Of a stretch of 64,000 bases of DNA, positions 12,650 to 23,964 are shown piece after piece. How positions within the stretch are numbered: position 1 is the first letter of the stretch; the number at the start of each line of letters is the position of its first letter. The notes below the pieces were generated by a model. That model saw only the letters and a program-made list of their open reading frames with translations. It had not been told where the DNA came from and did no database searches. The translations under genes and the position numbers were made by a program. Source of the stretch: Clitoria ternatea (taxonomy: Eukaryota > Streptophyta > Magnoliopsida > Fabales > Fabaceae); the NCBI GenBank assembly GCA_037962975.1, contig CM075669.1:108640501-108704500 (forward strand), in the 5' to 3' direction.

Positions 12650-12975
12650 TGTTCAATTATGACAATAGCGAGCACAACGTGTTGAAGGTTAATGGGTCAC
12701 TAATCCAGAGCTGCAGCTTCACTCCAGACAATGAAGTATCAACAAGTGGGAGTGGTGTGATTCCTCTGAAAGCAGAAAGGAAGAAGTGGTATATTTGTGG
12801 GAAGGCTAACCATTATGCTACTCATGAAATGAAGCTTATCATCAATGTTATGGCACCAGCTCCTGCACCTGCTCCTACCTCTGCTGCTCATTCTGTGGTC
12901 TCTTCTTTACTCTTTATGCTTACCATTGTAGCCATATATGCGTCAGAAGAGACAATGGCCATTTCTCCAACTTAA
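12650..12975 (+). pseudogene. Captured phytocyanin (blue copper protein 1b-like) 3' exon
   Basis: After a good acceptor (ATTTTGCAG, ending 12649) the frame reads VFNYDNSEHNVLKV, then a CSFTP segment, SGVIPLKAE, KWYICGKANHYATHEMKL, and ends in a PAPAPAP stretch followed by a hydrophobic tail like a GPI-attachment signal. This is the layout of the second exon of plant phytocyanins, extracellular membrane-anchored copper proteins. The copper His in HNV, the Cys in YIC and the following His are kept. The disulfide Cys after that His has become Tyr. The signal peptide and first half of the domain are absent. The frame is open to TAA, but without the first exon it cannot make a normal protein. I judge it a transduplicated fragment, not a functional gene. 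Confidence 0.82.
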
Positions 12976-13474
12976 TTTGTTTGGTATTCAGACACAATTA
13001 TGAGTTTAATGTTGCGTTGACCATCACTAGGAAATAATAAGATCTTATGTTTCCATGCATTATCTTTCTTTTGTATTTGACATTGTTGTTGGATGATTTG
13101 TTTTTTATGTTACTCTACACTTTGATACTAATAATACGTCTAATTTAATGATTTGGATGTGAAATGCCCTGTCCCTCTTTTTAATGGAAATCTGTCCTTG
13201 CAATATTATTTGGAAATTTGGATATATTGAAGAATGCCAGAGTAATAATGTTTTTAGAATATATTGGGTGATGAAATCAATGAAAACGTTACTTACTTTA
13301 TGGTTAATTGAAAGGGTAAGACAAGATATTATCAAATATTAAATATTTTATAAGAAAATAGTATATTTAATAATTTGTTATAATTAAGGAAAATCTGACT
13401 TTTAAAAATTAATAGATATAAAAAATAATTTGTTATAATTAGGGAAAATGTTTTTTTTTTAAATTGAAACTTTT

Positions 13475-13690
13475 AGCGATGGTTTCAGCGGTGCCCAAAT
13501 GGTTTTTGTTTTTTTGTGGCGGTTGTAACCGCAGTTAATTATTATGGCGGTTTTACCAGCGCTTCAACAATTAGTGGCGGTTATTCCAGCGGTTTAGTAA
13601 AACCGCCGCTAAGCATTTAGCTGCGGTGTTAGAACCGCCGCAGATGTCATTTAGTGGCGGTTTCAACTGCCGCTAAAATCCAAAATAACC
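13475..13690. repeat. CACTA-1 right subterminal repeats
   Basis: Repeated GGCGGTT and AACCGCCGC words (GTGGCGGTTGTAACCGC, AAAACCGCCGCTAAGC, GTGGCGGTTTCAACTGCCGC) close to the right terminus. They mirror the left set at 9550-9700. Confidence 0.8.
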
Positions 13691-13718
13691 ACCACTAAAT
13701 TCCCTTTTTGTTGTAGTG

Positions 13719-15330
13719 ATTGGATAGAGTTCCTGAAAGACTATGACTTTGAGTTGAGATACCATATAAGTAAAGCCAATGTTATGGATGACGCTTTGAA
13801 CCGTAAGTCTATGCATGTAACAACCACGATGATGAAATAAATACAATTACTGATCAGTTTAGGGATCTAAACCTCAGAGTTGAGGTGAAGTCAGCTGATG
13901 AAATGGTTATAGGTGCATTTAAGGTTACTAATGAGTTTCTAAAACTGGTATGTGAACAGTAAAGGTCCGACCCACACCTCCTAGAGCTAAAGAAAGCTTA
14001 GGTTAAAGGTAAGGACATGGCCTTACAGGAAGGAACAGATAGAATTAAGAGGTTAAATGGTAGAATTTGTGTACTAGTAGGTGGTGAACTTCATAGAATG
14101 ATTCTGGATGAGGCGCATAGGAATATAATGAGTATCCATCCAAGCATAACCAAAATGTATCATGATTTAAGGAAGAACTTTTGGTGGCCTAAGATGAAGA
14201 AAGATATGGGTTTTTGCTTGATATGTCAAAAAGCCAAAGTTGAACATTAGAAACCTGCAGGTGGCTTGCAACTGTTGGAGATTCCGATATGAAAGTTGGA
14301 CACGATTGCCATGGATTTTGTGTCTGGTTAGCCTAGGATACGATCTGGTAATGACGTCATCTAGGTGATAGTTGATAGATTGACTAAGTTTACTTATTTT
14401 CTCCCAATCAGTATGAAGAGCTCACTTGAGAAGCTGGCTAAATTGTATATGAAAGAGGTGGCTAGGTTACATGGTGTGCCTATTAGCATTGTATCTGACC
14501 GTGATCCATAGTTTACTTCCCATTTATAGGGAAGCTTGCATTAGGAGCTAGGCTCAAAGCTTAAGTTGAGTTTAACCTATTATCCCCAAATTGATGAATG
14601 TTCTGAAAGAATAATACGAAGTTTAGAAGATTTGCTAAGAGCATGTGCATTATAGCATGGTGGAAGTTATGAGCAATTTCTCCCTTTGATGGAATTCATA
14701 TATAACAATAGTTATGATGGTAGCATTGGAATGGCTCCTTACGAGGCTTTATATGGAAAGAAATACCGAACATCATTGTGTTGGCTTGAGACTGGTGAGA
14801 GTCTGGCCTTAGGTCCTGAGATTATTTAGGAGATGACTAAATAGATTAAGATAATCTAAAAAGGATGAAAGTTTCCCAGGATAGACAAAAGAGATATTAT
14901 GATCAAATGAGGAAACCACTTGAATTTTAAGTTAGTGATCATATGTCCCTGAGGGTATCGCCTCATAAGGGCATTAATAGATTACTTAAAAATAGGAAGC
15001 TCGACCTAAGATTCTAAGGTGGATTAGTTTTGTTTCATACAAGATTTCACTATCGCCTTCTCTTTCAAACTTACACAATGTATTCCATGTGTCTTAGTTG
15101 CAGAAATATGTGCCTAACCCCTATCATATTGTGGAAACTGACACTATTGAGCTTAAGGAGAATTTGACTATTCCTATAGTGCAAGTTAAAATTATGGAGT
15201 GTGATATGAACCGTTTGCAAAGTAAGAGTATCCTGTTGGTGAAGGTTACATGGAAGCAGGGAAACTATATAGAGTTTACTTGGGAGTGTAAAGATGACAT
15301 GCTATTGCAGTATCCAATGTTGTTCTAGCA
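13719..15330 (+). pseudogene. Gypsy pol fragment: end of RNase H and integrase
   Basis: Translation gives the end of RNase H (EFLKDYDFELRYH near 13726-13765), then an integrase HHCC zinc-binding module at about 14090-14235 with paired His and a C-L-I-C motif. The integrase catalytic core follows from about 14280 (AMDFVSG, VDRLTKF), with a glycine-rich/DRD segment near 14490 and an ALYGKKYR block near 14745. The C-terminal region at 15098-15328 is one of the few open stretches (76 codons, QKYVPNPYHIVE). No complete chromodomain is obvious. Most stops are TAG where related elements have Gln or Trp. The gene is dead. Confidence 0.88.
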
Positions 15331-15358
15331 GGTATGTCAATTTTAGGGATGAAATTCC

Positions 15359-15373
15359 TTTTTAGGGGAGTAT
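15359..15373 (+). other. Polypurine tract of the outer gypsy element
   Basis: A short purine-rich run (TTTTTAGGGGAG) ends a few bases before the TG that opens the 3' LTR at 15374. The position, between the last pol codons and the LTR, is that of the plus-strand primer of LTR retrotransposons. Confidence 0.65.
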
Positions 15374-16549
15374 TGTAGCATCCCGATTTAAAAATTAATG
15401 GTTAATTGTCAATAACCAAATAATAAATGGGATATTTATTAATTAAAATCAAAGGAGTAAGTTAAATAAGATTTAACTTGGTTCAGTTTGGAATTAAATT
15501 AAAGTTAACTAAATAGGTAAAAAGACTAAACTACCCTTCAAGCACTTAAACTAATTTTCTAATCTCTTCCCTCATAAAACAAAAACAAAGAAAGAAAAGA
15601 AAAACAATTCTATCATTCTTTTCTCCTCCATGTCGTGACTATTCCACCTCCTACATTTATCTTTTTCCTTCTAATTTCAAGCAATAGGAAATCCTTCTTT
15701 CATTTCCAATTGCTCCCAACGTGCACGTGGGCTTGGTGTACAAGCATTCTTCTTCAATTTCCATTGATCAAGTAAGGGTTCAAGAACCCACTGGGGTATC
15801 CCTTTTTGATTTCTTGAATTCATCTAAACCTCTTTGAATCCATGGTCGTAGGAAGTGTTTTAGATGCACGGGTGCCATCGGAGGTTCAAATTGCTTTGGA
15901 AAACGTCCAACTTCGATTCAGTAAGTTTAAACCTTCGTAACCTAAACGTTTCTGTCAATTTGGTTTAATTTCTAATCAATTATACTCTAGATAGCTTAGG
16001 TTAAGCTAAATTAGTGAGTTTTAGGGATAAATTATGAATTAGTGAGTAATCAGAATATTTTACGATATATAGGTAGATAGACAGGTTAGACGTGGACACT
16101 ATTCTGTGAACCTTGTCAATTAAAGTATTGAAGAGGAGTATAATTTGAGTACGTGGGTATTAAATATAGTACCTACATGTTATTGTCTATAATATAAATT
16201 GGGAATTGTGTGTAATCGATGATAGCTAAATATATATGTGTTGTGAATGAACAATATGATAGTTAAAAATGATGATGAGAAACTATACTTTGTTGTGATA
16301 CAATGATAATCAATGATGATTGTGTTAGTAAATGGTGTTGTCTAGTATTGCAATTGATAGTAATGAGGATTGAAATTGTATTCCCTTGTGAGCAATGATA
16401 ATTAATGATAATGGTCATGTCGTGATCTATAATGATAATTATAATTATAATGGAACGATGATGATTAGTATTATAGACTAATGATAGTGATGATATGAAT
16501 TATATTCATGATGTGATGATGATGATAATGATGATGTCAATAATGTTAT

Positions 16550-17982
16550 TGTTAAAACCAAGTCTGGTTTGGGAAAAGAAATTGGTATTAACCATTGACT
16601 AGAGCCCATGTTGCATTAATATAACCAGACCCCAAGATTTATTAATAACACATGTCAAGGCATTTAATTTAAATGAAGTCTGCCATTGTTTGATCTAACC
16701 TGTTTAAATTAAGTGTTTCAAAAAATAAAATACTAAGTCCACAAGTTATAAAAGAAAGAGGGGAGTCCATCAAATCAAAGGTCTAACACATCAAAAGTCT
16801 GATTCAAGAATTTTTAGTCATATAGACTAACAAATCGGACCTTAAACTTATAATGCAACAAGCACATAAACATTACCTCAAGTACAAATTATACAACATT
16901 CTTAATCCATTCTCATGATGATTTGAAGTCAAGCTTTTATTAAGAAAACTCTGTTTATCATCAAAGAAGAAAAAGAACAAAACAGTGGATCAATCAAGGC
17001 ACTCTTCGTAGATATCAATGAAGCTACTTTACGCATTTCACAAAAAAAGCTGAATTAAGTCAGTCTTGTGTCAGGAAGTTTCAGAAATACAACAACATAT
17101 ACTTTACGCATTTGTTAGAAGAAGAAAACCAACAAATGACTTTATGCTCTAAAGATCTCAGAGAACTCTTAATTCCTGAGAGTTTCTAAGTTCCTTGATA
17201 CCAAACCTTTTGGCATCATTAGATTATCAAGGTCTGGTGCTTACGTTCAAGCAAAACTCCTTCAAAGGATTCCTAACGACTATATCTCCTCATCAGCTTG
17301 TCAAACGGTCATCTTGAATGGCCTATATATTTGAGAAGATTCATTTTCAAAGTAAGACAAGCACACCAAGAAGAATCATTCTCTGTGATCAAAGTTCTCT
17401 TAATTTCTTCATAGCTTCTCTTAGACAAAGGCCTTCTTTGTTATTCTGCCTCTAGCTGGCCTTGGTCCTTTTGTCTTTTTTTTACTTAGTGTATTTATTC
17501 ATCATTTATATCCTACATACACTAAGTTCTGTCAAACACTGTACTCATTTTTCTTACAAACCTTTGTTATGTAAAGGTCTGGTGTGTTGCCAGCCCTTAG
17601 TTTTAATGGGAAACACCTTGTGGCCTGAAGAGGCTTTTGAAAGAATACTTGAGTTTGAGACAAGAGTGGCTTATTGAAAGAATACTTGGATTTTAAGCCA
17701 GAAGTGGCTAGAGCCAAGAATACTTGTGGCATAAGTCTGCTGGTGTTATTGTAAAGGAGATTTTACAATAGTGGAAATCCTTCAAGTTAGGAGGGACTAG
17801 ACGTAGCTTCTGTGTTGGAAGTGAACCAATATAAATCTCTAGAGTTTATTCTTTTCTTTCCTTGTTCTTATCAAGTCTGCTTTTACAAGTCTGATAATCT
17901 ACATTCAAAAAGGTTTAAATTTCTACAAAGAGAGTTTAAGACTTTTTCAACCCCTCTTTCTAAGTCTAACTCTGAACCATCA
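16550..17982 (+). mobile_element. Solo-LTR-like repeat, copy A (probable Ty1/copia LTR)
   Basis: This segment begins TGTTAAAACCAAGTCTGG and is homologous over most of its length to the reverse complement of 41541-43307 (copy B). The left edge matches in both copies exactly at TGTTA. Near its end it carries GGACTAGACGTAGC and GAACCAATATAAA-like words of the kind seen in R-U5 of plant Ty1/copia LTRs, and it closes near CCATCA. No open coding sequence of note. I could not find a convincing 5-bp TSD, so the right edge is uncertain by tens of bases. Confidence 0.6.
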
Positions 17983-19261
17983 TATATTATGCTCTATTTA
18001 TAAGAATTGAATGCCAAGGAGGGCAAGTGATACAGAGTGAGTTGCATGAATATTGACATCATGCATTATATGCATTTGGACGCACAAGGGGATGCAAGGG
18101 GACCCTTGTTGCCAACCCTAGTAGGGGTGACTTCATGAAGGGAGCAAGGAGCCCTGTAAGCCAAGAAGGGCCCAAACAGTGTATCCTAGAGTTGACCTAC
18201 AACACCATTATTTATTGTTGAGCTACATCATCGAGGATGACAGGTATTGCATAATAGGTGGTGGTATGGATATTCGGTAAATAAAATTGAGATATGGAAA
18301 GTCTTTTGTACTGTAGTACTGCCTACTTAAGTTGGATCCGCATGGAATATTTAATGCATTAGTAAAATGGGATGATAAGCATAGTATGTCATATACATTG
18401 TGTATGTAATGATGGATAAGTATTGATGATGATATTCATCATATTGAGTTTGGTTGATGATAGTGTGTATGATGTTTATGTGTGTAATGGTTGTGTAATT
18501 GTGTAATTTGTTGAGTGGTGTAGCCAGTACACTATTGCAACATTTGCTACTTTGAATTATACTCATTCTTTCACTTATTTTTAGTGAGTTCGCGGGATGA
18601 TGATATGTGAACTTTGGAGGGATGGAATTACAATACCTGGAAATGGAGCCTTTCAGATGACGTAATTGTAATTACCTTGTTTTGATAGCCTATATGTATG
18701 ATTTTGATTGCCTCATTAGAGGATTGCTCAATGATTTTGTGTATAGGAATGCTATACCTATATCAAGTAATTATGTAATGGTGAGTGAATGATGTTAGCA
18801 TTGGTATTTTAGATGTTGAAGTGATGGATTGATTCCATGAGCATTGACGATGCATATGAATTGCAATAGGCAGGAATTGTTTAATGTGTATCCAATGTTG
18901 GTTCGTAGTTGCATAATGTGAAAATGCATGCTAAATTATACATAGACTAGGTGATTATGCGTATTGATATAGATGTTGTTAAAATGAGTTGATTAGACGA
19001 TGGACAAAGTACTAAATAGGTGTCATGAAGTGTGTGTTGGGAGCTTGGTGTGAAAACCCCTATTTGCGATTTCACCTATCTTGTAAAATGCCTATTTTCA
19101 AGCAAAAGTTTCTAATGCATATGAAATCCGATTGGGTAGCATTTTGACATGGGACTTGAGCCATTAACATGACGATGATGTTTAGGTACGGTGTGACAAA
19201 TTCGGTGAGGTTTGAGAAATAGTAAAATGTGATAGGATGGATTAAGTGGAAATGGCACAAC

Positions 19262-19590
19262 AGGCACAACGTGCCCAAGCTAGATGCTTGAGCCACAATG
19301 GGGCTCCCTGCTAATGGGCGTTGCCATGTTGGGTGGTGGGCGTAACCACACGTGGAGGAAATCTAGGCCAGGGCGTGCACGTAGGCACACTGGCCTCTGG
19401 GCGTAAGCATGCTCGTTCCCAAAAGATGCCAGATGCTGGGTGTGATCTCCTAGTATGCCCGGGCATAAGCACACGTGATGGCGAGTGTGGTTATGCTGGC
19501 AGGGAGGATTGCATGTCTGGGTGTGGTCCTCTGGTACGGTGGGGTGTAATCACGCCCAGCCCTTGGCCAACTTACATCTTTATTTTGTTA
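19262..19590 (+). repeat. GC-rich cluster of degenerate GGGCGTAASCACRC repeats in the gypsy 3' LTR
   Basis: In otherwise AT-rich DNA this block repeats the words GGGCGTAACCACACGTGG, GGGCGTAAGCATGC, GGGCATAAGCACACGTG, GGGTGTGGTCC and GGGTGTAATCACGCCC at irregular spacing. Most units approximate a palindrome around GGGCGTRAYCACGCCC. It lies in the last tenth of the LTR, near R/U5. Short open frames crossing it on both strands have no recognisable domain and are treated as chance. Confidence 0.7.
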
Positions 19591-19730
19591 TCCTTGCTTC
19601 CTTTTGGCACCGTTTTAGGGTAAACATATTTCAATTCAATTGTCAATTGCTATTGCTACGGTGACATGATGTGAATGATTGAACATCACAAATTTTTGGT
19701 ACCCAAACGTTATGCATTCATGGTGTCACA

Positions 19731-20940
19731 TTGAAGTGACATCAGAACAAAATGATCAACTTAGGTCGACTCTTTAAGATTTAGGGTGAAGATTAATGAT
19801 AGGTAAATTAGATACAGACCCTAGTAACATACTTTTTACACACATAATTATATAGTAATTACTATTAATTTAAAGAGTTTTAAAAACTAAATTATTAATT
19901 TAAGTTTAAAATAAAAACTCATATATCTATTTAAATTTCTATTTTAATATATATCAATATAGTTGGTATGTGATATGAATATAAAGTAATAGGATCTAGG
20001 TTTGAATTCCGGTTCTTTTAAAAATATTTGTTCTTTTTTTTATAAACTTTATGTTCTCCTAACTTTATGTATTTAGTATTTTTTTGGAAAAGAACTTTAT
20101 ATATTTAGTTAATTAATTTGCTACTTTTTTACCATTGATCTAAAAGAACGTCACAGTGTCTTATATCCTTTGTTTAGAATGTCACCTATCTTAATTTTTA
20201 AAAAACTCCTGTACTTCCCTATCCGTATTGTATCATATAGAAATCGTATCATGTTACCTATGTGGGTATGCATATCTTATTTTTGTGATTTTTTATTTTT
20301 ATTTCTGTGTTTAAAGAATATTTCCATGGTCAAGGGTACATATATTGCCGTGGCCTGCACAGGGACAGAGAGTGTCCTTGCCAATAATAAGATATGTACT
20401 AGTAACGTTGACCCAGAATAAAGAAAGATATGTACCAGTAACATGTTTTCTAAACTTTAATTAATCGGGTGGTACTACTACTCTGCCATTAATGCCGAAA
20501 ATCATAACAGTATAATTGTCACATAACGAAGAAAACGTAACACAGATGCCTAGCTGGAGGTTACTAGAGTATGAAATATTGTTTTCCGCACTTCAGGGAG
20601 AACTGAGAAGTGATTAAAATGGAATAGAACATATGATAATAACTTATTAAGGATCCTAGCTGGTTTAAGAAAATTAAAACAAAAAATTGTAGGAATTCAT
20701 ATTAAAAATATATCATATATTTATGTAGAGTAGAGTTACGTTTAATAGTTTTAATAAAATAAACTCACGTTTACTTAATATTTTAAAGAAATTAACTAGC
20801 ATTTTTATTATTATAATAATAATAATAATATATAAGTGCTTTTGATTTTTTTTAAATCGTTTTGCTTCAATCATAAAAACAACAATAACATAAGATAGAG
20901 TTTAATACATATTAAGACATAGGTCATATTTGGTATCTAA
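19731..20940. other. AT-rich sequence without recognisable genes
   Basis: No coding region, RNA gene or bounded element is supported here. A tRNA-like B-box (AGGTTTGAATTCCGG, near 20010-20024) preceded by TAGTTGGTATGTGATATG could be the head of a decayed SINE, but I see no tail or TSD. The (ATA)n run near 20810-20830 is simple sequence. Confidence 0.5.
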
Positions 20941-20949
20941 GAGCATGAA

Positions 20950-21767
20950 TCATTATGAATGACAATTTAGATCTTTCGTGCGGGTTCGATTTGTCTAACA
21001 AAAAATAACATACCAAACTAGAGATTAAAGCTCTTTTCCCCCATTTTAGTTTGGCCCCCTCTCGGGCCACAAAAATCAAGCCTTAGGACGGGTCAAACCA
21101 AACTAGCTCAACAGACCTGATATAAAAATATTTTAAAAAAACACCCACCAATATACTATGGATTGTGCACACATACTATGAGATCTTTTCATTTTTTTTT
21201 CACTTTCAGGATAAAAGTCCATCTTGTACCAAAAAAACTAAAGTCCATCTCTCACTTTTATACATGATGCATGCCTTTCAAAATAACAAGCCTCCCTCTC
21301 CTAGTTTTACATGTCCCTGCCTCATGGTAGAGAGACATGGACCACTATTTTTTGATCGACACGTTAAACCCTCATCCATTTTATGGCCATCAGCATCGCT
21401 ACTTCTTGTGACCGATGTCATCGTCCTTGTCCATCATTGTTGTGCCTCGTAAGTCCATTGTCGGCATCGTTGCATCATTTAAGTGGTACGTTATTCATGC
21501 TTTTACTTCTCTGTCTATTCATCTTCTTCTTCTATGTTTACGCCATCATCACTCTACATTTGTCTTTTTTTTTATTTCTAGTTATTTATGTGGAAAAAAT
21601 ATATTTTTACAAAAGAATAATAAAAACAGGCTAGCCTATGGCTCAGGGGCTTTGTAGAAAAATGAGGTAGGGTTTGTTTACCTATTATGGTCGGTTCACC
21701 CCAATTTATATTTGGATGGGCCTGTATGAGCCAAGGCCTAGCCCGCTTGGCCATTTTACCATCCTTA
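20950..21767. mobile_element. Very degenerate hAT-like non-autonomous element (uncertain)
   Basis: The left part (TGACAATTTAGATCTTTCGTG, then GGCCCCCTCTCGGGCC) and the right part (GGCCTAGCCCGCTTGGCC then ATTTTACCATCCTTA) resemble the two ends of the GGGC/GCCC-rich hAT MITEs at 2431 and 30156. Terminal repeats are poor and no 8-bp duplication is convincing. The interior codes for nothing recognised. Confidence 0.3.
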
Positions 21768-21989
21768 TTGATCATCGTTAGGTTTAATATTAAAAAAATC
21801 AACAAATACGATCAATTACTGGTTACTTGAAGAACCAGCCATTTATTCTTCCTTTATAAAAGTCCTCGCACTCTTAATTTCTCATGCCCCCATCAACAAA
21901 TATGATTATTTTCTTTCAAAACCTTTTAACATAATGGTTTCTGATTCACATATAGAAGAGGTAAAAAGGGTAAGCTAACTAAAAGTGGT

Positions 21990-22602
21990 TGAATTGAAAA
22001 ACAAAAACCATGATAGTTTAGGGTGTGTGATTCAAAGAAAAGGAAAGATAAGGAGTTTGATCTCAAAATAAAAAAGAAGAGAAAAAGAAAAATGAATCAT
22101 ACCCTTTATGGTTTGAAGGTATAAAGAGTTGTTGAATTGAGGTTTGCTTGCCTTCTTGTGATATTGCTCTTCTTACAGAATTAAGCCCTTTGCATTTCCT
22201 TATTCTTGATTTCCATTCCCATGTTATGAATCCCCTGGCCTCATTACAACCCTTTAAAAGACCTTTAGACTAATGCATGTTTTCTTGATAACTATGGAGT
22301 TTATGGTCAATTGTCAAGCCTATGGTAGTGTTTAGAATGTTGTGGTCTGAGTGAATTGAAATACAAGCACATACACTGAGTGGAAAGTGAGGAAGAGTAC
22401 CCTAAGTTTAATCTTAGTGAATATGGTTTCACTGTTAGTTGTGGTATATTCTGGTGGTTTATGCAATCACTTAAAAACATAAAAACAAAAAAAAATAAAC
22501 ACAATATTCCTTAGTTTGCTTGGGTCTGTTGGTTTTTCATTATATGCTTGTATGGATTCAGTGATTGCTTGAGGACAAGAAATGTTTTAGTTTGCGGTAT
22601 TT
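21990..22602 (+). mobile_element. 3' internal end of a Tat/Athila-type gypsy element
   Basis: Sequence just left of the LTR includes GCTTGAGGACAAGAAATG at about 22567-22584, a block characteristically found shortly before the polypurine tract and 3' LTR in Tat/Athila-type elements. The tract itself is decayed (TTTTAGTTTGCGGTATT). No coding sequence remains. The left limit is arbitrary. Confidence 0.5.
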
Positions 22603-22839
22603 TGATAAGTTTGCATTGTGTGTTATTCTTGGTTAGTTTTAGGTCTAGTTTTTAGGGTTTTGCATATTATTTCTACCCGATTCCCTTGATTTTGATTCAT
22701 TTCCACACATTCTGCTTAGTTGTTCCTATTTTTACAAGATTAATGATGTTCTAGGTCTATTTTAAGGAAAAATGGCAAAGTGGATGAAAGAAGAGACCTT
22801 TGAGATCCTTGGGAGTGCATTTTGGCAAGGTTGGAGGAA

Positions 22840-23112
22840 ACCACTGCCACTGGTGGCCAACCACTGGCCGTGGTTAGCACTGAAAAAGAGGAAATTGGTT
22901 GTAGAACCCACCACTGGCCATGGCTGGCTCTGTTTAAGGGCAAAACATCATCAATATCACCACCATTGGCTGTGGTTGCCACCACTACTAGTGGTTGGCA
23001 ATATGGAGCAAAGCAGAGCAAATTAGAAGCCACCACAGGCCGTGATTGGCTTTGTTTATTTTAGAAAATGTAAATGTATGGAACAGAACCCGAACCACTG
23101 GCCATGGTTATC
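22840..23112 (+). repeat. Cluster of GCCAACCACTGGCCATGGTTGGC-like palindromes
   Basis: At least six imperfect palindromes of 17-23 bp occur in 270 bp: near 22856 (AACCACTGGCCGTGGTTAGC), 22909 (CCACTGGCCATGGCTGG), 22959 (ACCACCATTGGCTGTGGTTG), 22978 (CCACCACTACTAGTGGTTGG), 23029 (CCACCACAGGCCGTGATTGG) and 23092 (AACCACTGGCCATGGTTATC). Spacing is irregular. Confidence 0.75.
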
Positions 23113-23880
23113 CCTTACGAGGCCCAAATCTTTTAATTGTTTAGGGTTTTTAATGGGCACTCTAGGGGATTTGAAGGAGACTTCTTCATAGACAGATTTT
23201 GGCATATCTTTTAGGAGATTTTGAAGAACTCTTTGGGAGGGTTTCATTGAGAGTCAATACATCAAGGGCAATCAAATCTGCAGATTTGGGAGGAAGAATT
23301 AGCAATCATAGTGAGAACTAAGTTGTAATTTCTGAAGCCCTAGTTTACACTTTTGATCTCTTTTATGCTTGGCATTGATTTTGTGATGTGATATGATGAC
23401 AACAATCCTTATGGCACACTAAACTCTTTTCTTGGGGCTAAGGATGTAGTATGCCTATGTGTTACAATTAATTGTTTTTCACATTCCAATTTATATGATT
23501 TCAATCTCTATTCAATTTATGTATACCTAATGCTTCTACAAGACTTAGAGATAAGCGTAGATGATCACAAATTATATGGGTAATCGAGAGATTGGCATGT
23601 AATTCGAAAATACCTAAATTGAACCTATGATTTTGATTTGCGACGATAAGCGAAATTGTTTGAGGGTTTAATCAAATTTCCATAGAATGTAAAGGGCCTA
23701 ATTAAAAAATTAAACGTGGTTCTTTGGGAATTAGGCACGTTAATAAGCTTTTGAGAGGAAAGTACTCATTAACTTAGGGAAATCTATAACATCCTGATTT
23801 TTAATTAATTACCGAATATGGTAAATTTCAGGATTAAGGTTATGGATTGATTAAGATTAATTACCAATTAGGCAAATTGT

Positions 23881-23882
<2 letters not shown>

Positions 23883-23963
<81 letters not shown>
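23883..23963 (+). repeat. (AAT)n microsatellite in LTR copy C
   Basis: About 26 tandem AAT units. A shorter run (about 11 units) lies at the homologous place in LTR copy D (57505-57538), so the microsatellite is an inherited part of the LTR that has expanded or contracted since. Confidence 0.95.

Positions 23964-23964
<1 letters not shown>

Larger units (their letters stand above)
9517..13718. mobile_element. CACTA-1: non-autonomous CACTA transposon with captured gene pieces
   Basis: The left end reads CACTACAAGAAAAGAGG and the right end TTTTTGTTGTAGTG, inverted and typical of CACTA (En/Spm) elements. The 3-bp duplication ATT flanks it at 9514-9516 and 13719-13721, and removing it rejoins the RNase H frame of the host gypsy element. 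Subterminal GCGGCGGTTT repeats lie at both ends. No TNP2-like or TNP1-like coding sequence was found in its 4,202 bp. It does contain a phytocyanin exon (12650-12975) and a possible second exon (10690-10811), so it resembles a gene-capturing CACTA. Confidence 0.93.
1..19730 (+). mobile_element. Decayed Ty3/gypsy LTR retrotransposon (Del/Tekay-like), 5' end outside the window
   Basis: The plus-strand order is end of protease, RT, RNase H, HHCC zinc finger, integrase core, integrase C-terminus, polypurine tract and 3' LTR. This is the order of Ty3/gypsy elements, and the wording of the RT, RNase H and integrase blocks resembles the Del/Tekay chromovirus lineage (lineage is inference). The coding part is cut by two later insertions, at 1110-9272 and 9517-13718. 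Removing each insertion plus one TSD copy restores continuous reading through RNase H. Many in-frame stops show that the element is old and dead. Gag and the 5' LTR lie to the left of the window. Confidence 0.9.
15374..19730 (+). mobile_element. 3' LTR of the outer gypsy element, interrupted by a solo-LTR-like repeat
   Basis: The LTR opens with TGTAGCATCCCGATTT after the polypurine tract and probably closes with GGTGTCACA at 19730. Those termini match the general form TGTARCATCC...GTGTYACA also seen in the two giant LTRs at 23785 and 47782. The stretch 16550-17982 is a separate insertion, leaving about 2.9 kb of LTR. It contains no protein gene. The right boundary rests on the terminal motif only, because the 5' LTR and its TSD lie outside the window. 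Confidence 0.65.

Noticed and set aside
12650..12975. A functional blue copper protein gene
   Set aside because: It lacks the first exon and signal peptide, the disulfide Cys is replaced, and it sits within CACTA termini with a TSD.
19960..20030. tRNA gene or SINE head
   Set aside because: A B-box-like word is present but no cloverleaf can be drawn, and there is no tail or target duplication.
22740..23064. Overlapping frames of 80-98 codons on both strands
   Set aside because: They arise from the palindrome cluster in a Tat/Athila-type LTR; both strands stay open because the repeats are symmetric.
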